Part shown: one piece after another, positions 41,232 through 54,883 of the stretch
Layout of the letters: each line of letters opens with the position of its first letter
How positions within the stretch are numbered: position 1 is the first letter of the stretch
Assembly (NCBI GenBank): GCA_003024785.1
Contig: PUQB01000008.1
Span: 560,868 to 624,867, forward strand
Direction of reading: 5' to 3'
Source of the DNA: Selaginella tamariscina
Taxonomy: Eukaryota; Streptophyta; Lycopodiopsida; Selaginellales; Selaginellaceae
Length of the DNA stretch: 64,000 nucleotides
The notes under the pieces: model-generated
What the model saw: only the letters and a program-made list of their open reading frames with translations
The model's database searches: none
What the model was told of the DNA's origin: nothing
Made by a program: the position numbers and the translations under genes

Positions 41232-41902
41232 CACACACACTCATATGTATCTGGTAAGCTTGTTTATCTTATGTGTGCATCCATAGCGTGGGTGCATATA
41301 ATTGGTTTTCAAACATATGAGGTAGTCATGCATCTTGCCTACGACAGTTTTAATTTGGACATTTCCACGTATGTATTGACCAGGATACGTATGTATGTGT
41401 GTGTATGCACGTATACACATACTTCTTAACAAATATCCATGTTTTACTTGTTTGACTTAGATACCATACACTTACATATGTATTAAATGATTATATTCGA
41501 ATCATATACGATAGTTTAATGTGTGAATAGTTTTATCAACTAATATATATTTCAGGACCTTGTTGCTCTTGAAAAAAGCTTATCAGAAGTGGCTTTTCGC
41601 AATAAGACAGTCATAATCACAGCACTAAATAAGTCATGGGCCCAAAACGACACCATGATCGACGCATTTCTCTATAGCTTCCATGTTGGTACGCATATAT
41701 ATGACATATGGATATATTATTACAATATACAAACTTAATTTTTTATTTCACAGTATCTTTACATTATTTGTGTAAGTAAAGGTGAGGGAACTTTGGAGCT
41801 CTTGGACCACATGCTGATCGTGACTTTGGATCGAGCCGCTCATGATCGTTGCACGCAGCTTCACAGGTATATATGCACACACGCGCACACGCACACACGT
41901 CT

Positions 41903-41995
<93 letters not shown>

Positions 41996-42179
41996 TATAT
42001 ACGTGTGTGCGTGTGCGTGTGTGTGTGTTGTTTTGCAGGCATTGTTTCAAGTTGGCCACAGAGGGAATCGACTTTTCTGGTGAACAAGTCTTCATGAGCT
42101 CGGATTATCTTAAATTGATGTGGAGAAGAGTAGACTTTTTACGTCATGTTCTCCAGCTTGGTTACAACATTGTGTTTAC

Positions 42180-42212
<33 letters not shown>

Positions 42213-43011
42213 TTTAGTTTTTACTTTATATACGTATGCCAATAACGATACATATAACCTAGTATACATACATATTTGGGAGGATATGTATATCTGTTAT
42301 TTGAGTTTATACATATATAATATTATTCCGGCTCCAACTTGTCGTGAATTGTGTTTGTTTGAACTATAGTTTGTCTGTACGCACGTGAATTGTGTTTGTT
42401 TGAACTCTAGTTTGTTTGGTTTCCTGTCATGCAAGTTGACTATTAGTGTAATTAAGATCATTAAGTTATATAAATATCTGTGTATATTTATTTATTCAAT
42501 ATATATATGTTATGCAGGATGCGGATATTCTTTGGTTCCGTGACCCATTCCCACATTTCTCGACTTCTGCGGATATGGAAATCGCGTGCGACCGATTCAA
42601 CGGCAATCCAACGGACATAAGCAACGATCCGAATGGTGGATTCCTCCACGTAATCTCTAACAACCGTACGATCGACTTCTACAAGCTGTGGTACGACTCA
42701 CGCCTTGAACACCCTGACCACCACGACCAAGACGTGTTTAACGACATCAAGTACAGTACCTCGTTCAGGTGTGTCATTATACGTGTGTATGTGTGTGCGC
42801 ATGTGTATATGTACATCAAAAGATATACAATTGAAATGTAGTACAAACTAAGTAACTTGAGAGTACCTAAATATGTATAGCATTATACAGACTGATGTAG
42901 TATACACTATGTTGTTATTGTTTACATGTATATATAGTATTACATGCATCCCCTGTTCTCGTCCTATGTTCATTACACATATGCTTACTCACACACACAG
43001 CAGATATGAAA

Positions 43012-43050
<39 letters not shown>

Positions 43051-43430
43051 CAGAGAGCATATACACCAGATGTTATATGTAAATGTCGGTCTTACCTGTA
43101 CATCTATGCATTTACATGTGTGTGTAAGTTTGTGTGCGTGCGTGCGTGCGTGCGTGTGTTTTATATGTTATATATTACAGAGAGATAGGATTGCGGGTAC
43201 GGTTTCTGGACACGAGGTTCTTCGGGGGATTTTGCCAAGTAAGCAAGGACTTTAACGAGGTATGCACAATGCACGCAAACTGCTGCACACATTTAGATAG
43301 AAAATTATACGATTTAAAACTGGTATTAGAGGATTGGTTAAGGTTTAAGGAGATGAGTTTAGAGGAGAGGCAGATAAACATGCCCTTTTGGAGAGCTCCA
43401 AGGGAGTGTTTAAAGTCATGGAAGCACTAA
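40757..43430 (+). CDS. Golgi-type nucleotide-diphospho-sugar transferase (copy GT1a, complete)
   Basis: Family of plant type II membrane glycosyltransferases (Nucleotid_trans domain, GT77-like); donor and acceptor unknown. Exons 40,757-40,921; 41,556-41,688; 41,782-41,866; 42,039-42,180; 42,518-42,768; 43,181-43,430 total 1,026 nt (341 aa) without any frame break. Residues about 13-31 (IFWACMGFVGIFLCIVWW) form the signal anchor. The lumenal domain has NKTVIITALNKSWA, EGTLELLDHMLIV, VFMSSDYLKLMWRRVDFLR, the DxD-containing DADILWFRDPF at the start of exon 5, NGGFLHVISNN and MHANCCTHLDRKL. ATG 40,757 is chosen because it directly precedes the anchor. The intron-4 donor lies in a (GT)n microsatellite (42,181 on). 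The 3' half (from about 42,248) lies in the segmental duplication. Confidence 0.92.
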
Positions 43431-43729
43431 AATTTAGTGTGAAAAACAATTTTGGTTGGCTTTAGTTACGGTCACCCCTTTTGTGTAGAATAATTCCACG
43501 GGGAAGGTTTGTATTCAAATATAAAATTTGCGATGTTTAACTATTGCTTAGGTTTATAAATTCTTAATTTTTTTCATAAACATTAAACATTTAAAATATT
43601 CTTATGAAATTTTTTAATTATATTTAAAAAATTTACTAAAATTCATAAATAAGTAAAGACGTGCTGCATTATCTAAATAATTATATCATAGTTTAATTTA
43701 GGGTTTAGTAAGTGAGGATTGTATGGGAA

Positions 43730-45665
43730 ATGAGGGAGTGCGGATGGGCGCGGAAGAAGAAGTGGGGATGGAAGATACTTGTTCCTACAGTAGCCGCATT
43801 TCTTTGCATCTCCTACTTTCTCTCGGATCCCGTTTCTAGCTTGATACAGGAATCCTCATGGTCTCGCCCAATTCATCACTTCGTTGGATGGGGGAACACT
43901 CTCAATAATCTCAATCACGCATTTGTAAGTTGTATACGCACAGTTTATATGATTATATATAACATATACACATTTTTTTTAAAAAAAAAAATAGTAATAT
44001 ATGCATGTTTTAATATAATTCAACTTAGATCAATATAAGTATCGATGTATATAGAAATATAAATCGTTAAATGCAAGACTTAGAAACGTTTTTCAATTAA
44101 TGCATATGATAATAGAAAAAAATATAATTATTAATATATATTATATTATATTACCAAATATACACTTTGATATAGTTATGTGTATGTGATTAGGCCCTTC
44201 ATGTTCATCTTACTTAATGCAGTTACAGAACACCCACACACCCACACACATTGAAAGTAGAGCAATAAATAAACACGTGCACACACGCACACACACACTA
44301 GAGAGTACACACTAAAATTATTGGTTTTTACAGACAAGGAATGAGATGGAGAGTTTGAAAGAGCTACTTAATAAAACAGCGTTTAGGAACAAAACAGTGA
44401 TCATAAGCGCGCTTAATGGGGCATGGTCAAGTGAGAAAGCATGATTGACCTGTTTTTGAAGAGTTTTCGAATCGGAAAACAAAACACGCACGCTGTTGGA
44501 GCACGTGGTTATAGTTGCGTTGGACGAGCGTGCGTATATAAGATGCCGGATATTCACCTCTACTGCTTTGCACTCAAAACGAACGGTGTGGATTTCTCCA
44601 GGGAGAAGTTCTTCATGTCTTCTGATTACCTCAAGATGATGTGGAGAAGGATAGACTTCCTGAGGATCGTACTGGAGCTTGGATATAACTTTGTTTTCTC
44701 AGTAAGTTTACACACACACACACATTGCATAAAGATGTATACTAAGTCGTTAAATATAATAATTAATTTAGTGTAGTTTTCCTATGATCAGAATTTGGAG
44801 TACTTGAATGTGCAGATTGTAGTTACTAGATATTATACCCTTAAACATATACATGGGTACTCTCTCTCTCTCTCCTCCTCTCTCTCTCTCTCTCTATATA
44901 ATATATAACACGCAGTATATATTTATCTTCTAAGTATTCGCTGTTCTCTAATATTATACCTTTTAATCAAAGACGTACATGTACACACACGCTCTGTCTC
45001 TAATAACATGCAGTATATTTTATCTTCTAAGTATTTGCTGTTTCTCTACATATACATGTGTACACTCTCTCTATAAACACGCAGTCTTCTATACACAAGT
45101 TCTCTCTCTACACACACACACACACAGTGAAAGTGTGTATATTAACTGTGTACATATATATTGACAGGATGCAGATATATTGTGGTTTCGTGATCCATTT
45201 GAGAAATTCTCACAAGAATACGACATAGAATAGCGTGTGACCACTACACAGGGAGCCCCACAAGCCTAGACAACAAACCAAACGGTGGCTTCGTACATGC
45301 ATTTCCAAATAACAAAACTATAGCATTCTAATAGCTTTGGTACGCATCCCGTCTTTCGTACCAGGGCTTTACACGACCAGGCCGTACTCGATAAGATCAA
45401 GTATACGGAACCGTATTCCGTATTAGGGCTGAGGGTTAGGTTTTTGAGTACGGAGCTCTTCGCCAACTTTTGTGAGATAAATAGGAGCAGGCTGGAGAGT
45501 GTGGTACACTATGCATGCAAATTGTTGTAAGGGATTAACGAAGAAGATTAAGGATTTAAAAGGGCTGATTAGTGACTGGAGCAAGTTTAAGTTTATGAGC
45601 AACGAAGAGAGGATGGGTAAGGTGTCTATCATTGGAGTCCTTTAAAATGTCCCAAGATCAAATAA
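43730..45665 (+). CDS. Nucleotide-sugar transferase GT2, left copy (frame breaks)
   Basis: Same family as GT1a but three exons: 43,730-43,924, 44,334-44,701 and 45,168-45,665. Two GT1 introns are absent inside exon 2 and one inside exon 3. ATG 43,730 gives MRECGWARKKKWGWK and an anchor (VPTVAAFLCISYFLSDP). Exon 2 has LLNKTAFRNKTVIISALNGA, then breaks near 44,431 relative to the right copy; another base is missing near 44,549. Exon 3 starts DADILWFRDPF and has indels near 45,230, 45,331, 45,367 and 45,505. At most of these sites the right copy is in frame, while the left is in frame where the right fails in exon 2. Decay or consensus error are both possible. Confidence 0.7.
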
Positions 45666-46371
45666 TATGGTGTGTGTGTGTGTGTGCGTGCGTGTGTGAA
45701 ATGGAAACATTTACAAAATTATATTGTGTTTAGAATTTAACATTTTATTCTATATTACCATATTAGATCTGTAAATTACATAATAAACAGTTCATTATAT
45801 TAAATGAGTACGTAACTAAGACTATTATACACAAAACACACGCACGCCAGATACTTACATATACATACAATAACTAAAATGTATATGGTTCGTCTTTTAT
45901 ATACATAAAACTACAAAATCATGTTAGCATCAAACCCATTCACATATTTTATAAAAATGTGAATATACCAATAACATCTTATGTATATTTACTATTTAGA
46001 ACTTTGTTAATCGTAGTAAAGATTTAGTTTCACGTTTTCATATATAATAAAGTTGAATGTTATAAGAAAATAAATACGCAACATGTTATTAATAGATTTT
46101 AATATACATTATATATAATATACTTATATACATTATGTATACATGAAATTTAAATTAAACCAACTCGTTGAAATATGCAAACCCGTAAGTTATAAATACA
46201 TTGTTATGTGTGTGTGCGTGTGACACGTGTATATGCATTGTGTTGTGTCTGTGTTCGTGTCTCTGATCCACGTGTTGGATAATGAAAAAACACGGTATGT
46301 ATTTAAAAAGAATGGATTTACTGATCACCTGCATGTGTTGAATAAATAAATAAATAATGAACAACGCTTAC

Positions 46372-46673
46372 CTTGAACAGGCAGGAACCAAAGCCCGGAC
46401 GAGTTTACCATCGTCCATCGTCAAGCTGGTAACCGTGCTGGAAATCCACCACTCCCACTTGTCCACGTGGCAGTAAGCAACCTTTGCTTAGAATCCATAA
46501 ATACACATATGCCGTCCTCCCCGTGGGTCGCAGCCACGGGTTCCAAATCCTCTAGTACTAATTGCTTGCTAATCCCCTTATCTAATCCTGGCATTAACTC
46601 CCAATCCCATGTTGATTTGTCCAACCTTACCCCAAATACCACGGCCCCTCTATATATCCATATGTTAGATGCA

Positions 46674-46720
<47 letters not shown>

Positions 46721-47715
46721 CTTCTGGAGCTTGTTGAAGTGCAACAGTGAAAGCAAATTTGAAATTTCGCGTCTCTACACCACATGGTGAAACTCTGGAC
46801 CGGAACTGTTCTGGTAATATAACCTTAGTTACAAGCTCCCGATGAGCAATTGCACAAAAAAAAACCTTTTGGCAACAATACAGTCTTGTCCACACCTTCC
46901 TGCAAGTGCATATTTGTGTGTGTCTGTGTGTGTATCTGCGGACACACTAAATTACCTGCCTGACTCGTAAATGAATGTTGAACCCTTCGTATTTACAATA
47001 ACTAAATTATAGGTGCATTTTCCTCTGGCTGCACCACGTGACCGGCTGCTACGTCATATCTACGTACTGTATTTCGTTCCTGTTAAAACAATATAAACTA
47101 AAACCCCCATACACGACGTGAGAGATACCTCTAAGAAACGGGGAGGAAAATCTAAGACTGAAGCTTGTGTTGAAGACTTGAGGTTGTCATGAACAAGAAA
47201 GTAGTCACTTCCCTTCTTGCAAGCTATAAGAACTGTTCCTTGAGGGGATAGAGCAATGGGATCACAGTTTGCTCCAATCTAACCACACAACCTTCTTATT
47301 TACAGCTGATACAACTAGACATATGTGTGTGAGCGTACCATGCGATCCGGAGGTTGGAACTTGAGGGGACCAAAATTGTGAAGAAGCATGGAAGAATTGA
47401 GCAGAACGACAAAGGGGCGGTGCGTTTGTATCCTGAGCAACTGGGCACTGTAAATCTGGAACGCAAGTTCAAATGGGAGATGCTCAACTATTATCTTGAG
47501 CACAATTTCAACGGGGAGCTGCGACCACAGCGATGGATCCAAAACTTCCTCTGCTACTACTTGCCCATCTTGTTCATCCTGCTCCTCGTCACAATACACC
47601 GCCCTGAGAGAGATTGTCATTACCTCGCGCAGATGGACCAGTAAATCTCTTAATCATCTCGAGATGGAGCTTCTGCTTCTCCGTCGCCTCCTCGCATCTC
47701 TCGAATTTCCAATCC
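46372..47715 (-). pseudogene. F-box protein gene, left copy (start lost, 3' end unclear)
   Basis: An F-box protein would bind SKP1 in an SCF ubiquitin ligase. Exons (minus): to 47,339; 47,278-47,129; 47,079-46,956; 46,899-46,721; 46,647-46,372. The F-box reads LWSQLPVEIVLKIIVEHL. Compared with the right copy, a 2-bp loss near 47,711 destroys the ATG, and small losses near 47,607, 47,012 and 46,471 shift the frame. The exon-5 part VRLDKSTWDWELMPGLDKG and GEDGICVFMDSKQRLL is better preserved here. A donor GTAAGC follows 46,372, but no further exon was found before GT2. The downstream region may form a beta-propeller; this is not certain. Confidence 0.65.
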
Positions 47716-48805
47716 CCTGTAACCCTAGATTACTGGCTTTTAGTCAAACACTAATGAAACAAATAAATTTATTATCATACCACATGCATTGTTATATTAG
47801 AACTCTTTTTATTAGATAAAGTTTTTTAATAATCATAAAATTATTAGGCCCAAATACAAGGTTATAAAACCCTTCTTTATTCCGGTGTATACCTTAAAAT
47901 ATATTTAAGGTAACCCAATGGCTAACATGTGGATGCCAAATGATTATCCGCGTTAACACTGTCAGCAACACTAAGTCTTTTAATACAATCTTTAAATGTC
48001 TAAATAAGAATGAGACTTAGGGTCCTACCTAAGTTTTATAAAATGACTACCCTCCAAACCCCATAGGATAACCCAAGTATACTTTACGATCTTGACTTAG
48101 GAAACCTAAATTGGCTCATGCCCTAGCCCCACCAGAGAAATGTGTTCCACACATACCTTATGACAAAAATTAAAGCATCGTCATTTAACCCCTTAAGGAA
48201 TCACCCGTATTTAAGAGTACAATCCCTATAGAGTAATAAGGAGTACCTTGAACCACAACTAACCCATAGGGTTTGACTGGACCCTAAACCTAGGGTTAGT
48301 ACTTGGTGTTATGCTAAGCAAGGTTTGGATAACCCTAAGTACAATACCTTGTGAGTGCCTCACAAAAAGCTATTGCTAATAAAGTTAGGTTGTTCAACCC
48401 TTAAATTTCAAGAAAAACACCCTTAGTCAAGTGTGTCAATAACACACCATAACCTCCCTTGAGCCGATGTTCAAGGCTTAGTACCTTGATGTGAACACAA
48501 GCATGCTTGCTTTTTAAAGTATCTAACCCCTCGGTGACAAACCCATGACACAATACCAAAAGGTGTGCCTCGAGTGTTGTACTATGTATTCTATAATTTA
48601 GTGTCACATGTTCATATGACATTGTTTTCAAGATGTGGACTATCTTGTTATAGCTCATAACTCAAGAGCTACATTTGGTGCCACGTATGTGGCCCACAAA
48701 TGCAAACTCCCACTGTGAACTTTATGGAACAAGATCTCATGCCCACAATTGGATTGCTATCATAATATAAATATATATTAAATATTTATATGCATTAGGC
48801 ACTAA
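47716..48805. other. Non-coding tail of the left duplication unit
   Basis: No open frame with motifs. The sequence is repeated with more divergence at 55,930-56,952, for instance ACCTTGTGAGTGCCTCAC at 48,347 and 56,499. Confidence 0.6.
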
Positions 48806-50052
48806 GGACAACATGCTAGGATTTTCCCTACGTAACTATGTGTGCTACTCTTAGCTTAACGTGGAAGAGGAGGCTAGAGACATGCCTCATCCTTTAACCC
48901 TTGGAACGTGCGTACTTTCCACATCAACATTAAGGGTAGGTTACCCAAAAGGTGGTATTGTCTGAAAGTTGTGGCGGCACAACAAAAGGTTGTGCTTTAA
49001 CGACACAAACTAAAGCTTACATCAGTAAAAGAATAACGAGCTCAATCATGAACCCAAAAATTCTCATTACATGTACTATTAATATATGTGATAGAGGTTT
49101 CCTCCCCAGTTTTCTATTTTATAAAGTGGGCTAGCATGGAATCTCATTTCTAATAAAATATACTTAGTGAGTTTTAACTTAACAACTCATCAACCCCTAA
49201 ACTCAAAGGGTTTGGGGCATGGGGTTAAGTCAACCTTAAGGGTGTTTCTACCCATATTCGACATGTCGAACTCACCTAAACTAACCAATAACCCAACTGA
49301 AGGTAAAATAAAAATGAAGATAAAAGTTTTTTAAATAGAAGTGCTAACTTCGCCCAAAGTTTCTTGCGAATACCTAATAACACCTAGTCAGACCATTACT
49401 AAATACCCAATGTACTAAGCGGGCATGTTCTTATAACACTTAGAGCTTATCAACATAATTTGATAGGTAATAATAATCAACATCCAAAATAAAAAGGAGT
49501 CATAGTAAAAACTATGTACTATTATATAAAATCCTTACATTACTTTCTCCTCTAGATTTAAACATTGACGATATAGAGATAATCATTTATCATGTACACT
49601 TTGATCCACTCTATCTGAATTACGGATCATATAAAATATGGACCAAGCCATTTAGAAATTAATCCATTTGAAATGCATTTTTGGATATAAGACTAGTGCT
49701 TCATCCACAACATAATCAGGGATAAATGAATGACAATCATTATAGTGTCATTATTGTACCTTTTAAGCATGAGATAACTTTGTTAACATCTTCTTGTGCA
49801 GCACTTGAAAAGTCTAATATAAATACTAACTTCACATTTGTGCATCTTTTAAATAGAAAGAAAAGAAAGGAACCAACATCAGAAAGAAACACATAAGAAC
49901 GACCATATAAGGGAGACTTCAATGCACTAATGAACAAAAGGCACATATGCAAACTGAAGGAGGGAAAAATATTATCCCAGTCGGTTTGGCGCTAGTTCAC
50001 ATAGTTAATAACATACACTTAAAAATACGGTTGAGTAGTTCCACTGTACCAA
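48806..50052. other. Single-copy spacer between duplication units
   Basis: About 1.25 kb not matched in the other unit. It holds no supported gene; a minus-strand frame at 49,952-49,740 has no motif. Confidence 0.55.
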
Positions 50053-50305
50053 CATATAACCTAGTAATACATACATATTTGGGAGGAATATGTATATCTG
50101 TTATTTGAGTTTATACATATATAATATTATTCCGGCTCCAACTTGTCGTGAATTGTGTTTGTTTGAACTATAGTTTGTCTGTACGCACGTGAATTGTGTT
50201 TGTTTGAACTCTAGTTTGTTTGGTTTCCTGTCATGCAAGTTGACTATTAGTGTAATTAAGATCATTAATAGTTATTTATTTATTCAATATATATATGTTA
50301 TGCAG

Positions 50306-50801
50306 GATGCGGATATTCTTTGGTTCCGTGACCCATTCCCACATTTCTCGACTTCTGCGGATATGGAAATTGCGTGCGACCGATTCAACGGCAATCCAAC
50401 GGACATAAGCAACGATCCGAATGGTGGATTCCTCCACGTAATCTCTAACAACCGTACGATCGACTTCTACAAGCTGTGGTACGACTCACGCCTTGAACAC
50501 CCTGACCACCACGACCAAGACGTGTTTAACGACATCAAGTACAGTACCTCGTTCAGGTGTGTCATTATACGTGTGTATGTGTGTGCGCATGTGTATATGT
50601 ACATCAAAAGATATACAATTGAAATGTAGTACAAACTAAGTAATAACTTAGAGTACCTAAATATGTATAGCATTATACAGACTGATGTAGTATACACTAT
50701 GTTGTTATTGTTTACATGTATATATAGTATTACATGCATCCCCTGTTCTCGTCCTATGTTCATTACACATATGCTTACTCACACACACAGCAGATATGAA
50801 A

Positions 50802-50840
<39 letters not shown>

Positions 50841-51219
50841 CAGAGAGCATATACACCAGATGTTATATGTAAATGTCGGTCTTACCTGTACATCTATGCA
50901 TTTACATGTGTGTGTAAGTTTGTGTGCGTGCGTGCGTGCGTGCGTGTGTTTATATGTTATATATTACAGAGAGATAGGATTGCGGGTACGGTTTCTGGAC
51001 ACGAGGTTCTTCGGGGGATTTTGCCAAGTAAGCAAGGACTTTAACGAGGTATGCACAATGCACGCAAACTGCTGCACACATTTAGATAGAAAATTATACG
51101 ATTTAAAACTGGTATTAGAGGATTGGTTAAGGTTTAAGGAGATGAGTTTAGAGGAGAGGCAGATAAACATGCCCTTTTGGAGAGCTCCAAGGGAGTGTTT
51201 AAAGTCATGGAAGCACTAA
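50306..51219 (+). pseudogene. 5'-truncated GT1 copy (GT1b)
   Basis: Only the last two exons are present: 50,306-50,556 (DADILWFRDPF...) and 50,970-51,219 (EIGLRVRFLDTRFFGGFCQ ... SWKH). They are practically identical to GT1a. The membrane anchor and first four exons lie outside the duplicated segment, so no start codon or promoter is available. A fragment, not a functional gene. Confidence 0.9.
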
Positions 51220-51511
51220 AATTTAGTGTGAAAAACAATTTTGGTTGGCTTTAGTTACGGTCACCCCTTTTGTGTAGAATAATTCCACGGGGAAGGTTTG
51301 TATTCAAATATAAAATTTGCGATGTTTAACTATTGCTTAGGTTTATAAATTCTTAATTTTTTTCATAAACATTAAACATTTAAAATATTCTTATGAAATT
51401 TTTTAATTATATTTAAAAAATTTACTAAAATTCATAAATAAGTAAAGACGTGCTGCATTATCTAAATAATTATATCATAGTTTAATTTAGGGTTTAGTAA
51501 GTGAGGATTGT

Positions 51512-52733
51512 ATGGGAAATGAGGGAGTGCGGATGGGCGCGGAGAAGAAGTGGGGATGGAAGATACTTGTTCCTACAGTAGCCGCATTTCTTTTCATCTC
51601 CTACTTTCTCTCGGATCCCGTTTCTAGCTTGATACAGGAATCCTCATGGTCTCGCCCAATTCATCACTTCGTTGGATGGGGGAACACTCTCAATAATCTC
51701 AATCACGCATTTGTAAGTTGTATACGCACAGTTTATATGATTATATTAATATATACACATTTTTTTAAAAAAAATATAGTAATATATGCATGTTTTAATA
51801 TACTTAGACTTAATAAGATCAATATAAGTATCGATGTATATAGAAATATAAATCGTTAAATGCAAGACTTAGAAAACGTTTTTTCAATTGTAACTGTATT
51901 AAGTAAGATGAAGGGCCTACACATACACATAACTATATCAAAGTGTATATTTGGTAATATATAGTTAATATATATTATATTTCTTTGCTATATTATCATA
52001 TGCATCACACACACACACACATTGAAAGTAGAGCAATAAATAAACACGTGCACACACGCACACACACATAGAGAGTACACACTAAAATTATTGGTTTTTT
52101 ACAGACAAGGAATGAGATGGAGAGTTTGAAAGAGCTACTAATAAAACAGCGTTTAGGAACAAAACAGTGATCATAAGCACGCTTAATGGGGCATGGTCAA
52201 GTAGAGAAAGCATGATTGACCTGTTTTTGAAGAGTTTTCGAATCGGAAACAAAACACGCACGCTGTTGGAGCACGTGGTTATAGTTGCGTTGGACGAGCG
52301 TGCGTATATAAGATGCCGGGATATTCACCTCTACTGCTTTGCACTCAAAACGAACGGTGTGGATTTCTCCAGGGAGAAGTTTTTCATGTCTTCTGATTAC
52401 CTCAAGATGATGTGGAGAAGGATAGACTTCCTGAGGATCGTACTCGAGCTTGGATATAACTTTGTTTTCTCAGTAAGTTCACACACACACACACACACAT
52501 GTATACTAAGTCGTTGATTATAATAATTAATTTATTGTAGTTTTCCTATGATCAGAATTTGGCAGATATTGAGTACAGTCTGTAGGTATTAGATATTATA
52601 CCCTTAATCAAAAGACGTACATATACATGTGTACAATATAACACGCAGTATATATTATCTTCTTAGTATTCGCTGTTTCTCCGTATATATTTATCTCTCT
52701 AGGTATTTTCTGTTTCTCTACATATACACAAGT

Positions 52734-52774
<41 letters not shown>

Positions 52775-52895
52775 TCTCTCTCTCTATATATATATATATA
52801 ATATAAAACACGCGGTATATATTTATTTTCTTAGTATTTGCTGTTTTCCGTATATATTTATCTTCTAGGTATTTTCTGTTTCTCTACATATACAA

Positions 52896-52951
<56 letters not shown>

Positions 52952-53788
52952 ATTATATATATATATATGTATTATATGTATATATAACACGCAGTATATT
53001 TATCTTCTAAGTATTCGCTGTTTCTCTAATATTATACCGTTTAATCAAAGACGTTGTTCACGCTCTCTCTCTATATATATAACAGGCAGTATATATTTAT
53101 CTTCTAAGTATTTGCTGTTTCTCTACATATACACAAGTTCTCACGTACAACCATACATATACTTGTGTACACGCTCTCTCTCTCTATAACACACACAGTA
53201 TATATTTATCTTCTATACACAAGTTCTCTCTCTACACACACACGCACACAGTGAAGTGTGTATATTAACTGTGTATATATATATTGACAGGATGCAGATA
53301 TATTGTGGTTTCGTGATCCATTTGAGAAATTCTCACAAGAATACGACGTAGAAATAGCGTGTGACCACTACACAGGGAGCCCCACAAGCCTAGACAATAA
53401 ACCAAACGGTGGCTTCGTACATGCATTTTCAAATAACAAAACTATAGCATTCTATAAGCTTTGGTACGCATCCCGTCTTTCGTACCAGGGCTTACACGAC
53501 CAGGCCGTACTGGACAAGATCAAGTATACAGAACCGTATTCCGTACTAGGGATGAGGGTTAGGTTTTTGAGTACGGAGCTCTTCGCCAACTTTTGTGAGA
53601 TAAATAGGAGCAGGCTGGAGAGTGTGTACACTATGCATGCAAATTGTTGTAAGGGATTATCAAAGAAGATTAAGGATTTAGGAAGGTTAATTAGTGATTG
53701 GAGCAAGTTCAAGTTTCTGAGTGACAAAGAGAAGATGGGTAAAAGTGTTTATCATTGGAGTCCTTTAGAATGTCCCAAGATCAAATAA
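51512..53788 (+). CDS. Nucleotide-sugar transferase GT2, right copy
   Basis: Type II membrane transferase like GT1a. Exons 51,512-51,712, 52,105-52,472 and 53,291-53,788. Start MGNEGVRMGAEKKWGW; anchor VPTVAAFLFISYFLSDP. Exon 2 has one base fewer than the left copy near 52,138, which stops the literal frame, then reads LNGAWSSRESMIDLFLKSF, LLEHVVIVALDERAY and MSSDYLKMMWRRIDFLR. Exon 3 is open for 165 codons: DADILWFRDPF with DxD, NGGFVHAFSNN, MHANCCKGLSKK. Because the left copy is in frame at the exon-2 site, a single-base consensus error is the simplest explanation, and this copy may be functional. Compared with GT1a it lacks three introns. Confidence 0.78.
52730..53235. repeat. (CT)n / (TA)n-rich tandem block in GT2 intron 2
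   Basis: A unit combining CACGCAGTATATATTTATCTTCT, AAGTATTTGCTGTTTCTC and a (CT)n tract recurs about five times between 52,640 and 53,220. The left copy has only two or three units, which explains the length difference. Confidence 0.75.
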
Positions 53789-54547
53789 TATGGTGTGTGT
53801 GTGTGTGTGCGTGCGTGTGTGAAATGGAAATATTTATAAATTATATCTGTGTATAGAATTTAACATTCTATTCTATATTACCATATTAGATTTGTAAAGT
53901 ACAATAATAAACAGTTCATTATATTAAATGAGTACGTAATTAAGACTATTATACACAAAACACACACGCACGCCAGATACTTACATATACATACACATAC
54001 ACATGGTATCATCCAATAACTAAAATGTATAACATAAAACTACAAAATCATGGGAAAATAATATATTTTTTTAGCATCAAAACACATTTACATGATTATA
54101 TTTATTTTGTAAATATTTTTTAAATATACCAATAACATCTTATGTATATTTACTATTTAGAACTTTGTTAATCGTAGTAAAGATTTAGTTTCACGTTTTC
54201 ATATATAATAAAGTTGAATGTTATAAGAAAATAAATACGCAACATGTTATTAATAGATGTTAATACATATAAATTGCACACATTATATATACATATACTT
54301 ATATATATTATGTATACATGAAATTTAAATTATAACCCCCTTTCCTGTAAAACTCGTGTAAACCCGTAAGTTATAAAGGTTTATACATTGTTGTTGTTGT
54401 GTGTGTGTGTGTGTGTGACACACGTGTATCTGTGTTATATACGTACGTGTTGGATAATGTAAAAAACACAGCATGTATTTAAAAAGAATGGATTTACTGA
54501 TCACCTGCATGTGTTGAATAAATAAATAAATAATGAACAACGCTTAC

Positions 54548-54847
54548 CTTGAACAGGCAGGAACCAAAGCCCGGACGAGTTTACCATCGTCCATCGTCAA
54601 GCTGGTAACCGTGCTGGAAATCCACCACTCCCACTTGTCCACGTGGCAGGTAAGCAACCTTTGCTTAGAATCCATAAATACACATATGCCGTCCTCCCGT
54701 GGGTCGCAGCCACGGGTTTCAAATCCTTTAGTACTAATTGCTTGCTAATCCCCTTATCTAATCCTGGCATTAACTCCCAATCCCATGTTGATTTGTCCAA
54801 CCTTACCCCACATACCACGGCCCCTGTATCTACATCCATATGTTAGA

Positions 54848-54883
<36 letters not shown>

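Larger units (their letters stand above)
42248..48805. repeat. Segmental duplication, left unit (~6.6 kb)
   Basis: Collinear with 50,053-56,952. Exons 5-6 of GT1 are nearly identical, followed by GT2, the F-box gene and a non-coding tail that is more diverged. Breakpoints: the left starts inside GT1 intron 4 (ACATATAACCTAG), and the right end is at TTTATATGCAT near 48,800. Coding parts differ mostly by single-base indels, and microsatellites by length. Confidence 0.93.

Noticed and set aside
41793-42097. Overlapping open frames around 41.8-42.1 kb on both strands
   Set aside because: They arise from the (CT)n and (TA)n intron of GT1a; the spliced exons explain the real coding sequence.
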